Below, in pieces: positions 54,401-64,000 of a stretch of DNA of 64,000 nt. The position numbers and the translations under genes are program-made. The stretch spans positions 109,328,235 through 109,392,234 of the forward strand of contig OY726559.1 in the NCBI GenBank assembly GCA_963383645.1, read 5' to 3'. Position 1 is the stretch's first letter. Each line of letters opens with the position of its first letter. Under the pieces are notes generated by a model that saw only the letters and a list, made by a program, of their open reading frames with translations, was not told the origin of the DNA and did no database searches. The DNA comes from Muscardinus avellanarius. Its lineage: Eukaryota; Chordata; Mammalia; Rodentia; Gliridae.

Positions 54401-56949
54401 GGTGACCGTGTTCTCATGTGGACTCAGGGCCAGTCCCCGCTCCCCCAGCCCCGGGCCAGACCCTGCCCCACACTCTCACGTTGAAGTCCTGGAGTTGGTC
54501 CAGGGGTAGGCAGCGGCCACCCATGCAGGCCTGCGCAGGGCCACAGGGGGTGCCATCGGCCCAAGGAGAGTGCTTGGTCTGGCACATGGCATGACCATTG
54601 AGGTGGCCCGAACACCAGAGGGCAGCACAGGGAGGTGGCAGCTGTGGACAGTGGTGTGAGTCCGGCCCAAAGGTAAGCTGGCACTGGCGGTCAGCGCCAT
54701 AATCTTTGCCTGGGAAAGTCACAGGCAGATGCAGGGGAGCAGCTGGTTTGTCTAAGAGACAGTGGCCTGGGAAGAGGATGGAGACAGAGTCAGTACAGCA
54801 CTGCAGGGGCATCCAGGACTGCCAGCCCAAAGCTCAGGCTCCCTAGGACCTGCAGGGTCCTGGAAAGAATCCTAGGGCTGTAGCTGGGCGTGGTGGTGCA
54901 CACCTGCAATCCCAGTGTTTGGGAGACTGAAACAGGAGGATTGCAGGTTCAAGGACAGTCTCAGAAAGTAGTGAGACTTATCAACCTAGCAAGACCCTGT
55001 TTGGTGGCGCACACTTGTAATCCCCACGCTTGGGAGGTGGAGACAGGAGGATTGCGCAGGTTCGAAGCCAGCCTCGCTAAGAGACCCTGTTTCCAAATAA
55101 AATATAAAATAGGTCTGGGACTGTAGCCTGGAGGTAGAAGGGTTCCATCCCCAGTATCACCAAAAAAAAAATAATAATAATAAAAATAAAAAAATAAGCG
55201 GGGCGTGGTGGCGCACGCTTGAAATCCCCGCACTTGGGAGGCGGAGATAAGAGGATTGCGCAGGTTCGAAGCCAGTCGTGCTGGCTTAGGAGACCCTGTT
55301 TCCAAATAGAAATATAAAAAATAGGTGTCTGGGAGTGTAGCCCGGAGGTAGAAGGGTTTCCAGGAACCCCAGTGCCACCAAAATAATAAATAAATAATTT
55401 TTAAATTTTTAAAATAAAAAAAATAAAATGGGGTTGTGTGTAAAATAGGGCTGTGTGTAGCTTGGAGGTACACTGCCCCTGGGTTCCATCTCCAGTAAAA
55501 CACACACACACACCACTCCACCCTAGGGCTGTCAGAGGCTTTTCATGCGTGCGGTACTGGGGAGGTTGAACTCAGGAGTGTTCTAAGCCACACCGCCAGC
55601 TGTTTTTGACTTTGAAATAACCTCAAACGGGTGGATCCTCCTGCCTTAGCCTCCCAAGTACTGGAATTACAAGCGTTCGCCACCATGCCTGACTTTTCCA
55701 CCTATTCTTAACCAGAATTCTTGAGTCTTCTGATCAACAGCCCTGTCCAGGCACAATGCTCTTCTCGCATGCTTCATTGAGTAATAGACAAGGCAGCCCT
55801 CCCTCCCAGCTAGCCCGTTCCAGTGATGGACGGGTCTAGCCCTTAAAAGGTCACTTCTAATTTTTTTTTTTTTTTTTTTTTGCAGGTCTGGGGGTGGAAC
55901 AGGGGCATTCGACCTCCGAGCTACATCCCCTGCCCTATTTTTTTTTTAATTCTTTATTATGAAACAGGGTCTCACTGAGTTGCTGAGGGCCTCACTAAGT
56001 AGCTGAGGCTGTCCGAGAACCACTATCCTCTGGTTTCAGCTTCCTGAATGCTGGGATTACAATCGTGTGCCACCACGCTCAGACTAATTATTTTTTTTTT
56101 TTTATGGTACTGGGGATTTAATCCAGGGGCCTTCTACCTCTGAGCTATACCTCCAGACCTATTTTATATTTTATAAGGAAACAGGATCTCACTGAGTTGC
56201 TGAGAGCCTCACTAAGCTGCTGAGGCTGGCTTCAAACCTGCGATCCTCCTGCCTCAGCCTCCCAAGCGCCCAGCTGGTCACTTCTAATTCTAAGGAGCCA
56301 GTCTTTGCCTCCCCTAGCAGAGCCATTTGCTCTGGTGGAAAGTAAGGACCACACAAGGCAGCAGCATTTCTCCTCCACACTGCAGGGCAGTACACTGGAA
56401 GGGTCCGGTGGAGACTGTGGGGACCCTGGCAGAAGTAAAAGTACAGGGGCAGGAACTGAGCTCCACCCAGGGGAAGGGAGTCTGTGGCTCACCGTAGCCA
56501 TTATCCAGGAAGTCTGTGATGAAGCGGGCGCTGCAGGGGGACCAAGGCTCTTCAGGGTCCACGTGAGCCATCACGGGGGCCATGACATGGCGGGAGGCGC
56601 TCCCGTGTCCATTCAGGCTGGCGCAGGGCTTGGAGTTGTCATGGAGCATGTTGAAGACGTGTCCTGGGAGGGCAGAGGGCCCGCTAGCATCCCTGGGTCC
56701 CATCCCTGGGTCCTCAGGGGCTCTGCTGGTAGTCTGGTTGCAGCTGCGGGTGATCAGATCCACTTTCCACCTCCTGCACCCCCTCTGGGGTGAGAGTCTC
56801 GCTAAGTTGCCACTGCTGGCCTTGAGCCTACAATCCTCCTAGTTCAGCCTCCCAAGTGCTGGGTTACAAGAGTGGGCCACCATGCCCAGCTCCTACTCAT
56901 TTTCCACTGTAGCCAACATTCCCAATTCTGAACCCCTGTCCCTCACTGA

Positions 56950-56999
<50 letters not shown>

Positions 57000-57593
57000 T
57001 TATTTAAGAGCAAAATCTGTTTGCCTACCCCAGAGCATAGAAGGACAATGGTCCTGGACCTAGCCCGAGGAGAAGGAGGCAACACCTTGGGACCCCTTTT
57101 GAGTCCCAGTGAGCTCTTCCTTGGTGCTGCCCTCAGCTGTCCCGTGCCCGTGGCCACACCCCCACCTTACCTAGTTCATGAGCCGCAGTGAAGGCTGACT
57201 GGAGCCCATCATCCTCCACGACTGCACAGCTCCGAGCCGGGTCACACACAGTACCCACGTCAGCCATTCCCAGAGTGTCACAAGTGGAGACCCCGCACAG
57301 GTCCTGTGGAGAGAGACCGCAGGGGTCCATGGGGAGCCAAGGTAACTGGGGCCACTGGACCAAGACCCAGGTTAGTGGGGGCCTGGGTGCTGAGTCCTGG
57401 CGGTGTGACTGGGGCTGGGACCGGTGCTGCACAGATAAAGGGCCACCATTTATCTCAGCCTATGCAGTGACACCTGTGTGTGTTGGGGGGGATTTGATCA
57501 GGGTCTCACCTGGTGGGTAAAGAGAATGGCTGCCGCCCATGCAATGATACCTGTGGGGGGGGGCGGTGATCAGGGTCTCAGCCTATGCAGTGA

Positions 57594-57638
<45 letters not shown>

Positions 57639-58290
57639 TGTGTGTGATCAGGGTCTCAGCCTATGCAGTGACACCTGTGTGTGTGTGTGTGGAGGGGGTG
57701 ATCAGGGTCTCAGCCTATGCAGTGACACCTGTGTGTGTGTGTGGAGGGGTGATCAGGGTCTCAGCCTATACAGTGACACCTGTGTGTGCGTGTGTGTGTG
57801 TAGGGGGTGATCAGGGTCTCAGCCTATGCAGTGACACCCGTGTGTGGATGTGTGGACTGTGTGATCAGGGTCTCAGCCTATGCAGTGACACCTGTGTGTG
57901 TGTGTGTGGAGTGTGTGATCAGGGTCTCAGCCTATGCAGTGACACCTGTGTGTGTGTGTGGAGTGTGTGATCAGGGTCTCAGCCTATGCAGTGACACCTG
58001 TGTGTGTGTGTGTGTGGAGTGTGTGATCAGGGTCTCAGCCTATGCAGTGACACCTGTGTGTGTGTGTGTGTGTGTGTGAAGTGTGTGATCAGGGTCTCAG
58101 CCTATGCAGTGACACCTGTGTGTGTGTGTGTGGACTGTGTGATCAGGGTCTCAGCCTATGCAGTGACACCTGTGTGTGTGTGTGTGTGGAGTGTGTGATC
58201 AGGGTCTCAGCCTATGCAGTGACACCTGTGTGTGTGTGTGTGTGTGTGTATGTGTGTAGTGTGTGATCAGGGTCTCAGTCTATGCAGTGA

Positions 58291-58329
<39 letters not shown>

Positions 58330-58582
58330 AGTGTGTGATCAGGGTCTCAGCCTATGCAGTGACACCTGTGTGTGTGTGGAGTGTGTGATCAGGGTCTCAT
58401 CCTATGCAGTGACACCTGTCTGTGTGTGTGGAGTATGTGATCAGGGTCTCAGCCTATGCAGTGACACCTGTCTGTGTGTGTGTGTTTGTGTGTGTAGTGT
58501 GTGATCAGGGTCTCAGCCTATGCAGTGACACCCGTGTGTGGATGTGTGGACTGTGTGATCAGGGTCTCAGCCTATGCAGTGA

Positions 58583-58623
<41 letters not shown>

Positions 58624-58886
58624 ACTGTGTGATCAGGGTCTCAGCCTATGCAGTGACACCTGTGTGTGTGTGTGTGTGTGTCGATGTGTGGACTGTGTGA
58701 TCAGGGTCTCAGCCTATGCAGTGACACCTGTGTGTGTGTGTGTGTGGAGTGTGTGATCAGGGTCTCAGCCTATGCAGTGACACCTGTGTGTGTGTGTGTG
58801 GACTGTGTGATCAGGGTCTCAGCCTATGCAGTGACACCTGTGTGTGTGTGTGTAGTGTGTGATCAGGGTCTCAGCCTATGCAGTGA

Positions 58887-58918
<32 letters not shown>

Positions 58919-59112
58919 AAGTGTGTGATCAGGGTCTCAGCCTATGCAGTGACACCTGTGTGTGTGTGTGTGGACTGTGTGATCAGGGTCTCAGCCTATG
59001 CAGTGACACCTGTGTGTGTGTGTGTGGACTGTGTGATCAGGGTCTCAGCCTATGCAGTGACACCTGTGTGTGTGTGTGGAGTGTGTGATCAGGGTCTCAG
59101 CCTATGCAGTGA

Positions 59113-59163
<51 letters not shown>

Positions 59164-61788
59164 AGTGTGTGATCAGGGTCTCAGCCTATGCAGTGACACC
59201 TGTGTGTGTGTGTGTGGAGTGTGTGATCAGGGTCTCAGCCTATGCAGTGACACCTGTGTGTGTGTGTGTGTGTGTAGTGTGTGATCAGGGTCTCAGCCTA
59301 TGCAGTGACACCTGTGTGTGTGTGGGGGGGGTGATCAGGGTCTCACCTGGCGGGTAAAGAGAATGGCTGTGTCAAAGTGGTCCGGATCCAAGTCCTCAGG
59401 CGTGTTGAGGTTTCTCTGCCAGGCACAGAAGTTGCGCAGAGTCTGGGCGGCGCTGGGCTCCACTTGGGGCCCCTCCTCACCTGACCCCAGAATAACCAGC
59501 CGCGTCACCACCAAGCTGACAGGGTTGCGGATGCTGGGGTGCTTGAAGGCCTTGGCTGCGGCTGCCATAACTGTCAACAGGTAGTGCTTCAGCCCTGTGC
59601 CGTGGAAGGCCACCATCTTGTCATCTGCCACCACCAGGGTCTCCACGAATCTACTCAAGGAGGCAAATCGCTGGGGAGGAAGAGGAGAGGAGGAGCCTGG
59701 AATGGCCTCCCAGGCCCCTGATCACTCCTCTCTCCCTAGCTTCCTGGGTCTGGAGCTCAGCAGAGCCAGCTGGAACCCACATACCCAGCAGGATTCCTAA
59801 AGAGTCTGGGCTGGACCCTCCCCCAGCCCCAAGTTGCTGGGCTGGTTCCTCAGCAGTAACAACGCTGAGGAATCAGCTGTTGGTTCTGAGAAGGGGAGGA
59901 GATGCCGATGCCACGTCCTGGCCTCCGAAGGGCTCCAGAGATGAAGAGCGACTGGATTGCCTCCAGGAGACGGCTTTGGGGTCCCCCGGGCCTGAGTGTG
60001 CCTAACCCTGTGGTGACTAGAGCTGAGCTGCAACGTGTCTGCCCGGTGTGGTTGGAGGAACAATTCAGTCAGCAGCTAGGGCCAGGGCCAGATCTCAGCG
60101 TGGCGGGCTGAGCGTCTGGTCTGGATTAAAGCTGAAGAGGGAGGCGGGAGGAAGGAAGGGAATAAGGGGGAGACCCAGAGTGGGAGGGAGGAAAGGATGG
60201 AGCCTCGGGCAGCCTCAGAGTGGGTGCAGTGTGGGAAGAGGGCTGGCCAGGAGCTGTAGGGTGCCTTTCCTCCCCCGGCTCATTCCTGTCCTACTTTGCA
60301 GCTCATCAGAACAATTTCAAGGCAGTAGCAGAAGCCAGAGGCCAGTCCCTAGGGTCTCAGATCTTTGCTTCTTAGCTGGCTGTGGGGGTGCAAATCAGTG
60401 GGGCAGAGAGAAGAGCCACAGCCAAGGGGCTGTTAGGAGAGCTTTGTGCCAGGGACTGGATCCATAGGGACCACAGGCAGGCAGGCTGGGGAGGGGGACA
60501 ATCCTTCCCAGCCCAGAGTATCTGACGCACTCTGGGAACCCTCAGAGGGGATCCGTGGTTTGGCTAGGAGAAGGGCTGGGGCAGAGAGAGGCCAGAGCTT
60601 TCCCAAGAAAAGAGGCTGGTGAGCCAGGGATGGTGGTACATGTTAGTAATCCCAGTATTAGGGAGGCTGAGGCAGGAGTAACACAGGTTCCTGACTAGCC
60701 TTAGCACCTTAGTAAGTCCCTCTGCAACTTAGTGAGACCCTGTTTCAAAATAAATAATAAGCTGGATGTGATGGTACATGCCTGTAATCCCAGTACTTGG
60801 GAGGCTGAGATAAGAGGATTGACAGCCTCATTAGTAGTGAGGCTCAAATCGGCCTGGCAAGACCCTGTTTCAAAATAAGAAATAAAATCAGACTGGAGGT
60901 ATGTCCCCAGTAGCACACACACAAAAAAAAAGAATAAGGCTGGGGATGTCTCTCAGAGGTAGAATCCTCCCGGGTTCAATCCCCAGTACCACGAAAAAAA
61001 AAGAGAGAGAAAAAGAGAGGAGGCTGGTGAGAAGAAGAAAGGCAGAGGAGGGAGGCAGAGCAGCCAGCAGTGAAACTGGGTGAAGAAAGGTCAAGAGGGT
61101 CAGTGGGGCAGCCACGATGAAGGCCACGGCAGGACACAGGTCCCAGGTTGCCTACCTTGGCTCTTCGCGGGCTGGGGCCGGGGCTCCCGGGAGGAGCTTT
61201 GACGGTGCACATGGGACCCTGGCCGCTGGCAGGACTCTTTCGGCGTAGGACGTGAGCCCCCGGACCCCCAGCAGAATTAAGGGTGCCCCCTTCTAGGGGC
61301 TGCAGGTGGAGTTCGGCGCCTTGGTACTGCAACACTCCCAGCAGGGCTCCCCGGTCCCAGTGCAGAGACGCCACGGACTCCGGGTCTCTGTTGATGGTGC
61401 CGGTCAGATAGGTGCCGGGCTCCGCCCCGCCCAGCACCTCAGGCGCCCGGCCCAGGTACTGCACCGTCAGCCCCTCGACCTGCACACCAGGGTCCTGCTC
61501 CAGCTCCAGCAACAGCGTCTCCCCGAAGGCCGGCAGGCGGTACAAGAGCCGGGCAGGGGAGCCCACGCCTAGCAATTCACTGCCATTGAGCCTCTCTGGA
61601 AACACGATCTCCTCCTCCCGGGGGAAGGGGCTGGCCGGCTGGGCAGAGGGCAGGAGGCCGGACAGCAGCAACGGAAGCAGCCACTGCAGCCCCGAGAGGG
61701 GCAGAGCAGGGAGCCACAGGCGCGGCTGAGCCCCCCACAGCCAGCGCCCCGCAGAGCCCCTCCGGGGACGCAGGCAGGTCACAGGCAT
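51060..61788 (-). CDS. ADAMTS4: ADAMTS4 (aggrecanase-1), complete nine-exon gene, 837 residues
   Basis: Coding exons, high to low: 61788-61156, 59670-59347, 57303-57171, 56663-56493, 54766-54480, 54371-54185, 53957-53782, 52677-52502, 51486-51060. They sum to 2514 bases (837 codons plus TAA), the same length as human. The product is a secreted zinc metalloprotease that cleaves aggrecan and related proteoglycans. Visible in order: signal/hydrophobic segment (about 20-50), prodomain with cysteine-switch Cys194 (GPMCTVKAP), furin site RAKR ending at 212 across the exon 1/2 junction, catalytic domain with [12 protein letters not shown] (zinc His361/365/371, Glu362) and Met-turn VMAPVM, disintegrin-like, thrombospondin type 1 ([17 protein letters not shown]), Cys-rich, and spacer ending [14 protein letters not shown]. 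No stops or frameshifts. Intron 2 carries a large minisatellite. Confidence 0.97.
51696..51907 (-). mobile_element. B1-dID SINE with target-site duplication (ADAMTS4 intron 8)
   Basis: Flanked by TGAAATCCTCTTTTT at 51681-51695 and 51908-51922. Same orientation as ADAMTS4 transcription. Confidence 0.9.
51923..52260 (-). mobile_element. older SINE fragments
   Basis: Two or three diverged minus-strand B1-dID pieces (about 51923-51960, 51990-52170, 52170-52260). Confidence 0.65.
52502..52677 (-). CDS. ADAMTS4: ADAMTS4 exon 8 (Cys-rich to spacer)
   Basis: [40 protein letters not shown] then [18 protein letters not shown]. The donor GTTGTG is weak (no GTRAG). Human has Gly where this Ala follows Cys in CAGDG. 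Confidence 0.9.
52900..53045 (+). mobile_element. MIR fragment (ADAMTS4 intron 7)
   Basis: Pattern 'agattaagaaacttgcctaa' followed by a gggaatttt/tctgtcagcc end, typical of MIR. Confidence 0.6.
53245..53470 (-). mobile_element. B1-dID SINE (ADAMTS4 intron 7)
   Basis: Minus-strand copy with a diverged ID-like half and the complement of agccaggcacggtggtacac at its right. Confidence 0.8.
53782..53957 (-). CDS. ADAMTS4: ADAMTS4 exon 7 (Cys-rich domain)
   Basis: [40 protein letters not shown], ending YYVLEPR at donor CGG|GTGAGA. Confidence 0.95.
54185..54371 (-). CDS. ADAMTS4: ADAMTS4 exon 6 (thrombospondin type 1 repeat)
   Basis: [20 protein letters not shown] then [20 protein letters not shown] and [13 protein letters not shown]. 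The tryptophan and CSRSCGGG signatures are intact. The open frame is split across registers, so the exon is best seen by splice sites. Confidence 0.93.
54480..54766 (-). CDS. ADAMTS4: ADAMTS4 exon 5 (disintegrin-like domain)
   Basis: Cysteine-rich: [53 protein letters not shown], ending QLQDFN. Donor GTGAGA. Confidence 0.95.
54883..55512 (+). mobile_element. SINE cluster (ADAMTS4 intron 4)
   Basis: Plus-strand pieces: truncated B1 half 54883-55000, short-subfamily copy 55003-55165, a second short-subfamily copy 55197-55385 with gcgtggtggcgcacgcttga and gccagtcgtgctggcttagg, and an ID-like half 55425-55512 ending in (CA)n. Confidence 0.8.
55535..56275 (-). mobile_element. three B1-dID SINEs (ADAMTS4 intron 4)
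   Basis: Minus-strand copies at about 55535-55695, 55862-56083 and 56090-56275. They are placed so that intron 4 is mostly SINE. Confidence 0.8.
56493..56663 (-). CDS. ADAMTS4: ADAMTS4 exon 4 (second half of zinc site, Met-turn)
   Basis: Starts [14 protein letters not shown], contains [20 protein letters not shown] and ends DFLDNGYG. Donor GTGAGC. Confidence 0.95.
56795..56995. repeat. SINE fragment and (CA)n (ADAMTS4 intron 3)
   Basis: Minus-strand B1 half 56795-56893, then a (CA)n run 56951-56995. Confidence 0.75.
57171..57303 (-). CDS. ADAMTS4: ADAMTS4 exon 3 (first half of zinc site)
   Basis: Encodes [20 protein letters not shown] and ends inside HELG. Acceptor CACAG, donor GTAAGG, exit phase 1. 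The zinc-binding motif is completed by exon 4. Confidence 0.95.
57452..59346. repeat. minisatellite in ADAMTS4 intron 2 (about 30 units, variable TG core)
   Basis: Unit: gtgatcagggtctcagccta, tgcagtgacacctg, then (TG)n of very different length and ggagtgt/ggactgt/agtgt. Unit length runs from about 50 to 85 bases because of the TG tract. The gtgatcagggtctca part is the true exon 2 splice-donor flank (59331-59346). One longer unit near the low end (57494-57558) still contains the exon 2 end. It occupies almost the whole intron and abuts exon 2 directly. Confidence 0.97.
57510..57532 (-). pseudogene. duplicated 3' end of ADAMTS4 exon 2 with intact-looking splice donor
   Basis: 22 of 23 bases match the last 23 bases of exon 2 (59347-59369). 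The following minus-strand intron bases GTGAGACCCTGATCA (57509 down to 57495) are identical too. The single mismatch is a CpG-type change. Beyond 23 bases similarity to the exon stops. Confidence 0.9.
59347..59670 (-). CDS. ADAMTS4: ADAMTS4 exon 2 (start of catalytic domain)
   Basis: 108 codons in phase 0: [19 protein letters not shown] at the start, then [19 protein letters not shown], and [11 protein letters not shown] at the end. Donor CAG|GTGAGACC. The last 23 bases plus donor are duplicated at 57494-57532. Confidence 0.96.
60623..60998 (+). mobile_element. SINE cluster (ADAMTS4 intron 1)
   Basis: Plus-strand pieces: B1 half 60623-60760, second B1 half 60763-60885, and an ID-like half 60930-60998 with tctcagaggtagaatcctcc. 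Confidence 0.72.
61156..61788 (-). CDS. ADAMTS4: ADAMTS4 exon 1 (signal peptide and prodomain)
   Basis: ATG at 61788; 211 codons; donor GTAGGC. Encodes the hydrophobic leader ([18 protein letters not shown]), prodomain ([25 protein letters not shown]) and Cys194. The first ten residues differ from human, but the start aligns with the human one. Confidence 0.95.
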
Positions 61789-62118
61789 GGCAGGGACCCC
61801 AAGTCCTCCTGGCTGTGGAAAGCTCCTCTCAAAACCTGGGCCTGGTCTCCAAGGTCACAGGCAGTTTTCAGAGGGGCTGAGGACCATCAGAAGAGGCAGA
61901 GAAAACTTCACCCTTAAACTTAAAGGCGGTACCCATTCCTCCAAAGCCCTCTTGGCCCTGCTTGCCTAGGTCTTTGTCTCTCCCTGCCTGTTCTGCAGCT
62001 TCCCAACCTCTGCCTCTGTACAGCTCTGTCTGGTCTCGCCTCCCTGCCTGCCCTGCCTCTCTCTGCCTCTCTCCCCTGTCTATGTCTGTGGGTCTCCCCG
62101 TGGACTCTCCCCGCCAGC

Positions 62119-62126
62119 TCTTTTAA
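62119..62126 (-). promoter_or_regulatory. TATA-like box for ADAMTS4
   Basis: Minus-strand CTTAAAAG about 330 bases upstream of the ATG and 20 bases downstream of a CCAAT box. This would place the start site near 62090. Inference only. Confidence 0.35.
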
Positions 62127-62143
62127 GCATCCACGGTTTCTGT

Positions 62144-62150
62144 GATTGGC
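62144..62150 (-). promoter_or_regulatory. CCAAT box (NF-Y type) for ADAMTS4
   Basis: Minus-strand AGCCAATCA, a full NF-Y consensus, correctly spaced upstream of the TATA-like box. Confidence 0.45.
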
Positions 62151-62176
62151 TGATCTGAAAGCCACTCAGCCTCCAC

Positions 62177-62210
62177 TCTGTCGATGAGACTTCCTAGACT
62201 CATCGACAGA
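62177..62210. repeat. perfect 12-bp inverted repeat upstream of ADAMTS4
   Basis: Arms 62177-62188 and 62199-62210 (tctgtcgatgag and its reverse complement) with a 10-base spacer. The cttcctagact of the spacer/right arm is repeated directly at 62216-62226. Confidence 0.95.
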
Positions 62211-62250
62211 TTGTGCTTCCTAGACTCCTAATTTTTGTTTTCCTTAAAAG

Positions 62251-62301
<51 letters not shown>
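62251..62301. repeat. (GA)n tract
   Basis: About 25 GA units on plus, 460-515 bases upstream of the ADAMTS4 ATG. It is a purine-only run able to form triplex DNA. Confidence 0.95.
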
Positions 62302-62304
<3 letters not shown>

Positions 62305-64000
62305 AGCCCAGGGGAGGGGAATCTCTAGCAGCCGGATGGATTCGAGGCACCCAGCCAGCTGATGACATAGCCTTTTCCCAAACTCCACATCAGCCCTGAG
62401 CTGTCTCTTTCCCTTTTTGGTGGGACAGAGCCCCAGGGGAGGTGGGGAGTCAGGGAAAGGTCTTGGCCAGTGCGCACAGTTAGACGTCTGTCCTGGGAGA
62501 ATCCATCCTGGGAGAATTCCTGGGAGAATTGAGGCACTGCCCCAATTTCTTCGAGGCTCTGTCCATGCTGTCCTCTGCCTGGGTTCGTGGGGGTGGGGAA
62601 CAGTCCAGGAAGCGCCCAGAGGGGAGAACAAGGCAAGGAGGCGGCTTGGCAAGAGTTTCTGCAGAGTAGAGGAGGTGGAGAGCTGGGGGCCAGGGGGCAG
62701 TGGTCGTCGGAGAAGCTACTGCTCAGGAGTAGACTGGATCTGCTCAAGTGGGCAAGGAAGAGGCAGGAAGGGTTGACTCACTTTTCCTTTAATAGGAGGA
62801 TTCAGAACCTACCTTATCCCTTCCCTCCCTGGGCGCTCCCTTTCTGAATTGCTACTACCTCCCTCCTGCCACACCCCTCCAAAGCAGCAACCAGAACTGC
62901 AGTTAGCCTCTGCTCTCCCCAGGGGTCCTTCCTCTTTGCTCCTCCCTGGCCTAGCTCCAGGGAGCTTCACCCAGGTTCTTGGCCCGGCTCCTACCCACTT
63001 CCGGCTACCCTGAACTCCCCCAGCCCCGAGTCAGCTAGCCCTTACCACAAGTAAGACAATCTGAGGAAATTCCCAGCTGGCTCCTTCCTCTGTCCCCACC
63101 TTGCCCTAAGAACCCCATCGTTCCTGGAATATCATGTAATCTTTGCCTTCTTGTGCTCCTGGGGTGGGAGAGAGGTGGCTGAGGAGAAGGGGTGACGTCA
63201 GGGAAAGGAAGTGAATGAACAGGGCCTTAGGGTAGACTCTCAAGGCAATAAAGTAAAGGGTCCAGGAATAGGGCTTCACCCCACCCTGTGGTCAATTATT
63301 TCCCCAGGAAATCCCTAGGAAGGAGAGTACACTCAGCAGTCCCTTCCCTTCCCAGAGCAGGACACCTCCCCCTGTCCCCATTCCTTCTGGTCCCCCCACA
63401 TCATATCCGCCAAGATACTCCCTCTCCTCCTCCCTTCCTGCCCAGGTCACTAACCTGCCTGGTGCCCATCACTTGTGATGTCACTCAGCCAGTTCTTTTG
63501 ACCCTCCCTGATCCTAAGGAGAGGGGCCTGGGGCCAGAGGGATCAGACAAGGGATGGGAGACCAGCCAGGGCAGGGGCAAGAGGAGCCGTCACCAGAGGA
63601 CTCCTACCAGCCCTTTCCCTCTCCCCATCTGGGGTGAAGACAAAGGGGGTGACTAATCCAGAGGAGACAAAGGCCCTCAGATCCGCAGCAGCAGTGTGGG
63701 AGGGGATGTTGGCAGCAGGAGGCAGAAGGGACAGAAGCTGCAGTGTCCTAGGGGCCCCCAGGAGCCCTCCCGGTCCCAGCTCAAGCCCGGGGCCAAACAG
63801 CCCAGAGGACCTGACTTCTCCTAGGCTGGATTGAGGCAAATGAGTATACACTCCCCCTCCCACCCACTCCTGTCACCACATTTGCTGCTTCAGCTACAGA
63901 GGGAGAGACAGCCAAAAAGAAGAGTGGGGAACGTGGAGGGGAAGGAGCCCAGCCCCGCCATGCCCTGGCTCTGCGGGGCAGCTCATCCCAGGGCCTGACC
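62302..64000. other. upstream flank of ADAMTS4, no gene recognised
   Basis: GC-rich unique sequence without SINE or L1. Several 100-codon open frames exist on both strands but none resembles a known protein. In human the NDUFS2 gene starts head-to-head a few kilobases upstream of ADAMTS4; its first coding exon is not visible here and may lie beyond the window. Confidence 0.5.

Noticed and set aside
57478..59357. Long plus-strand frames rich in CVCVC repeats
   Set aside because: They are translations of (TG)n in the intronic minisatellite, antisense to ADAMTS4.
63288..63863. Open frames of 106-122 codons upstream of ADAMTS4
   Set aside because: GC-rich chance frames on both strands, low-complexity composition, no recognisable domain or splice structure.

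Overview
This is nuclear DNA from a placental mammal, almost certainly a rodent. Two protein genes have normal GT-AG exons. The dominant short interspersed repeat is a composite of a 7SL/B1-like half (Pol III B-box GGTTCGAAGCC) and an ID/tRNA-like half ("tagctcagaggtagaatgcccc" type), i.e. the B1-dID design known from squirrel, dormouse, mountain-beaver and beaver/pocket-gopher lineages. At least one free ID element, old MIRs and L1s complete the picture. I cannot name the species.

Layout. 76-25191 (+): the last nine coding exons of PDE4DIP (myomegalin), about 420 C-terminal residues including the CM2-like motif, with a normal stop and a 3' UTR to about 26165. Its 16-kb second intron is filled with four nested antisense L1s. 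26.2-28.5 kb holds little. 28.5-30.6 kb contains two diverged copies of a non-coding segment that run directly into a 6.5-kb GC-rich minisatellite (30612-37072) built from alternating ~50-bp monomers. 37.1-51 kb is a repeat-dense patchwork: two inverted copies of an unidentified gene-like fragment, LTR remnants, many SINEs, a second copy of a composite L1 split by a 914-bp solo LTR, a degenerate CCCTAA array (48581-48870) and a 5S rRNA pseudogene (48928-49046). 51060-61788 (-): a complete nine-exon ADAMTS4 gene predicting 837 residues, with all catalytic signatures intact and a ~1.9-kb minisatellite in intron 2. 61789-64000 is its promoter side, with a CCAAT box, a TATA-like box, a perfect hairpin and a (GA)n tract. 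No second gene is recognised there.

The two genes do not obviously work together: PDE4DIP organises microtubules and PKA/PDE signalling at centrosome and Golgi, while ADAMTS4 is a secreted aggrecan-cleaving protease. What is notable is that they are neighbours at all. They lie about 12 Mb apart in human and on different chromosomes in mouse, and the B4GALT3 gene that follows ADAMTS4 in human is absent here. The interval between them carries subtelomere-like material: a minisatellite whose monomers contain GGGGTTAGG on the + strand, then a CCCTAA-type array on the same strand. I read this as a possible chromosomal fusion or rearrangement scar, or an assembly join. No previously undescribed enzymatic or defence system is visible.
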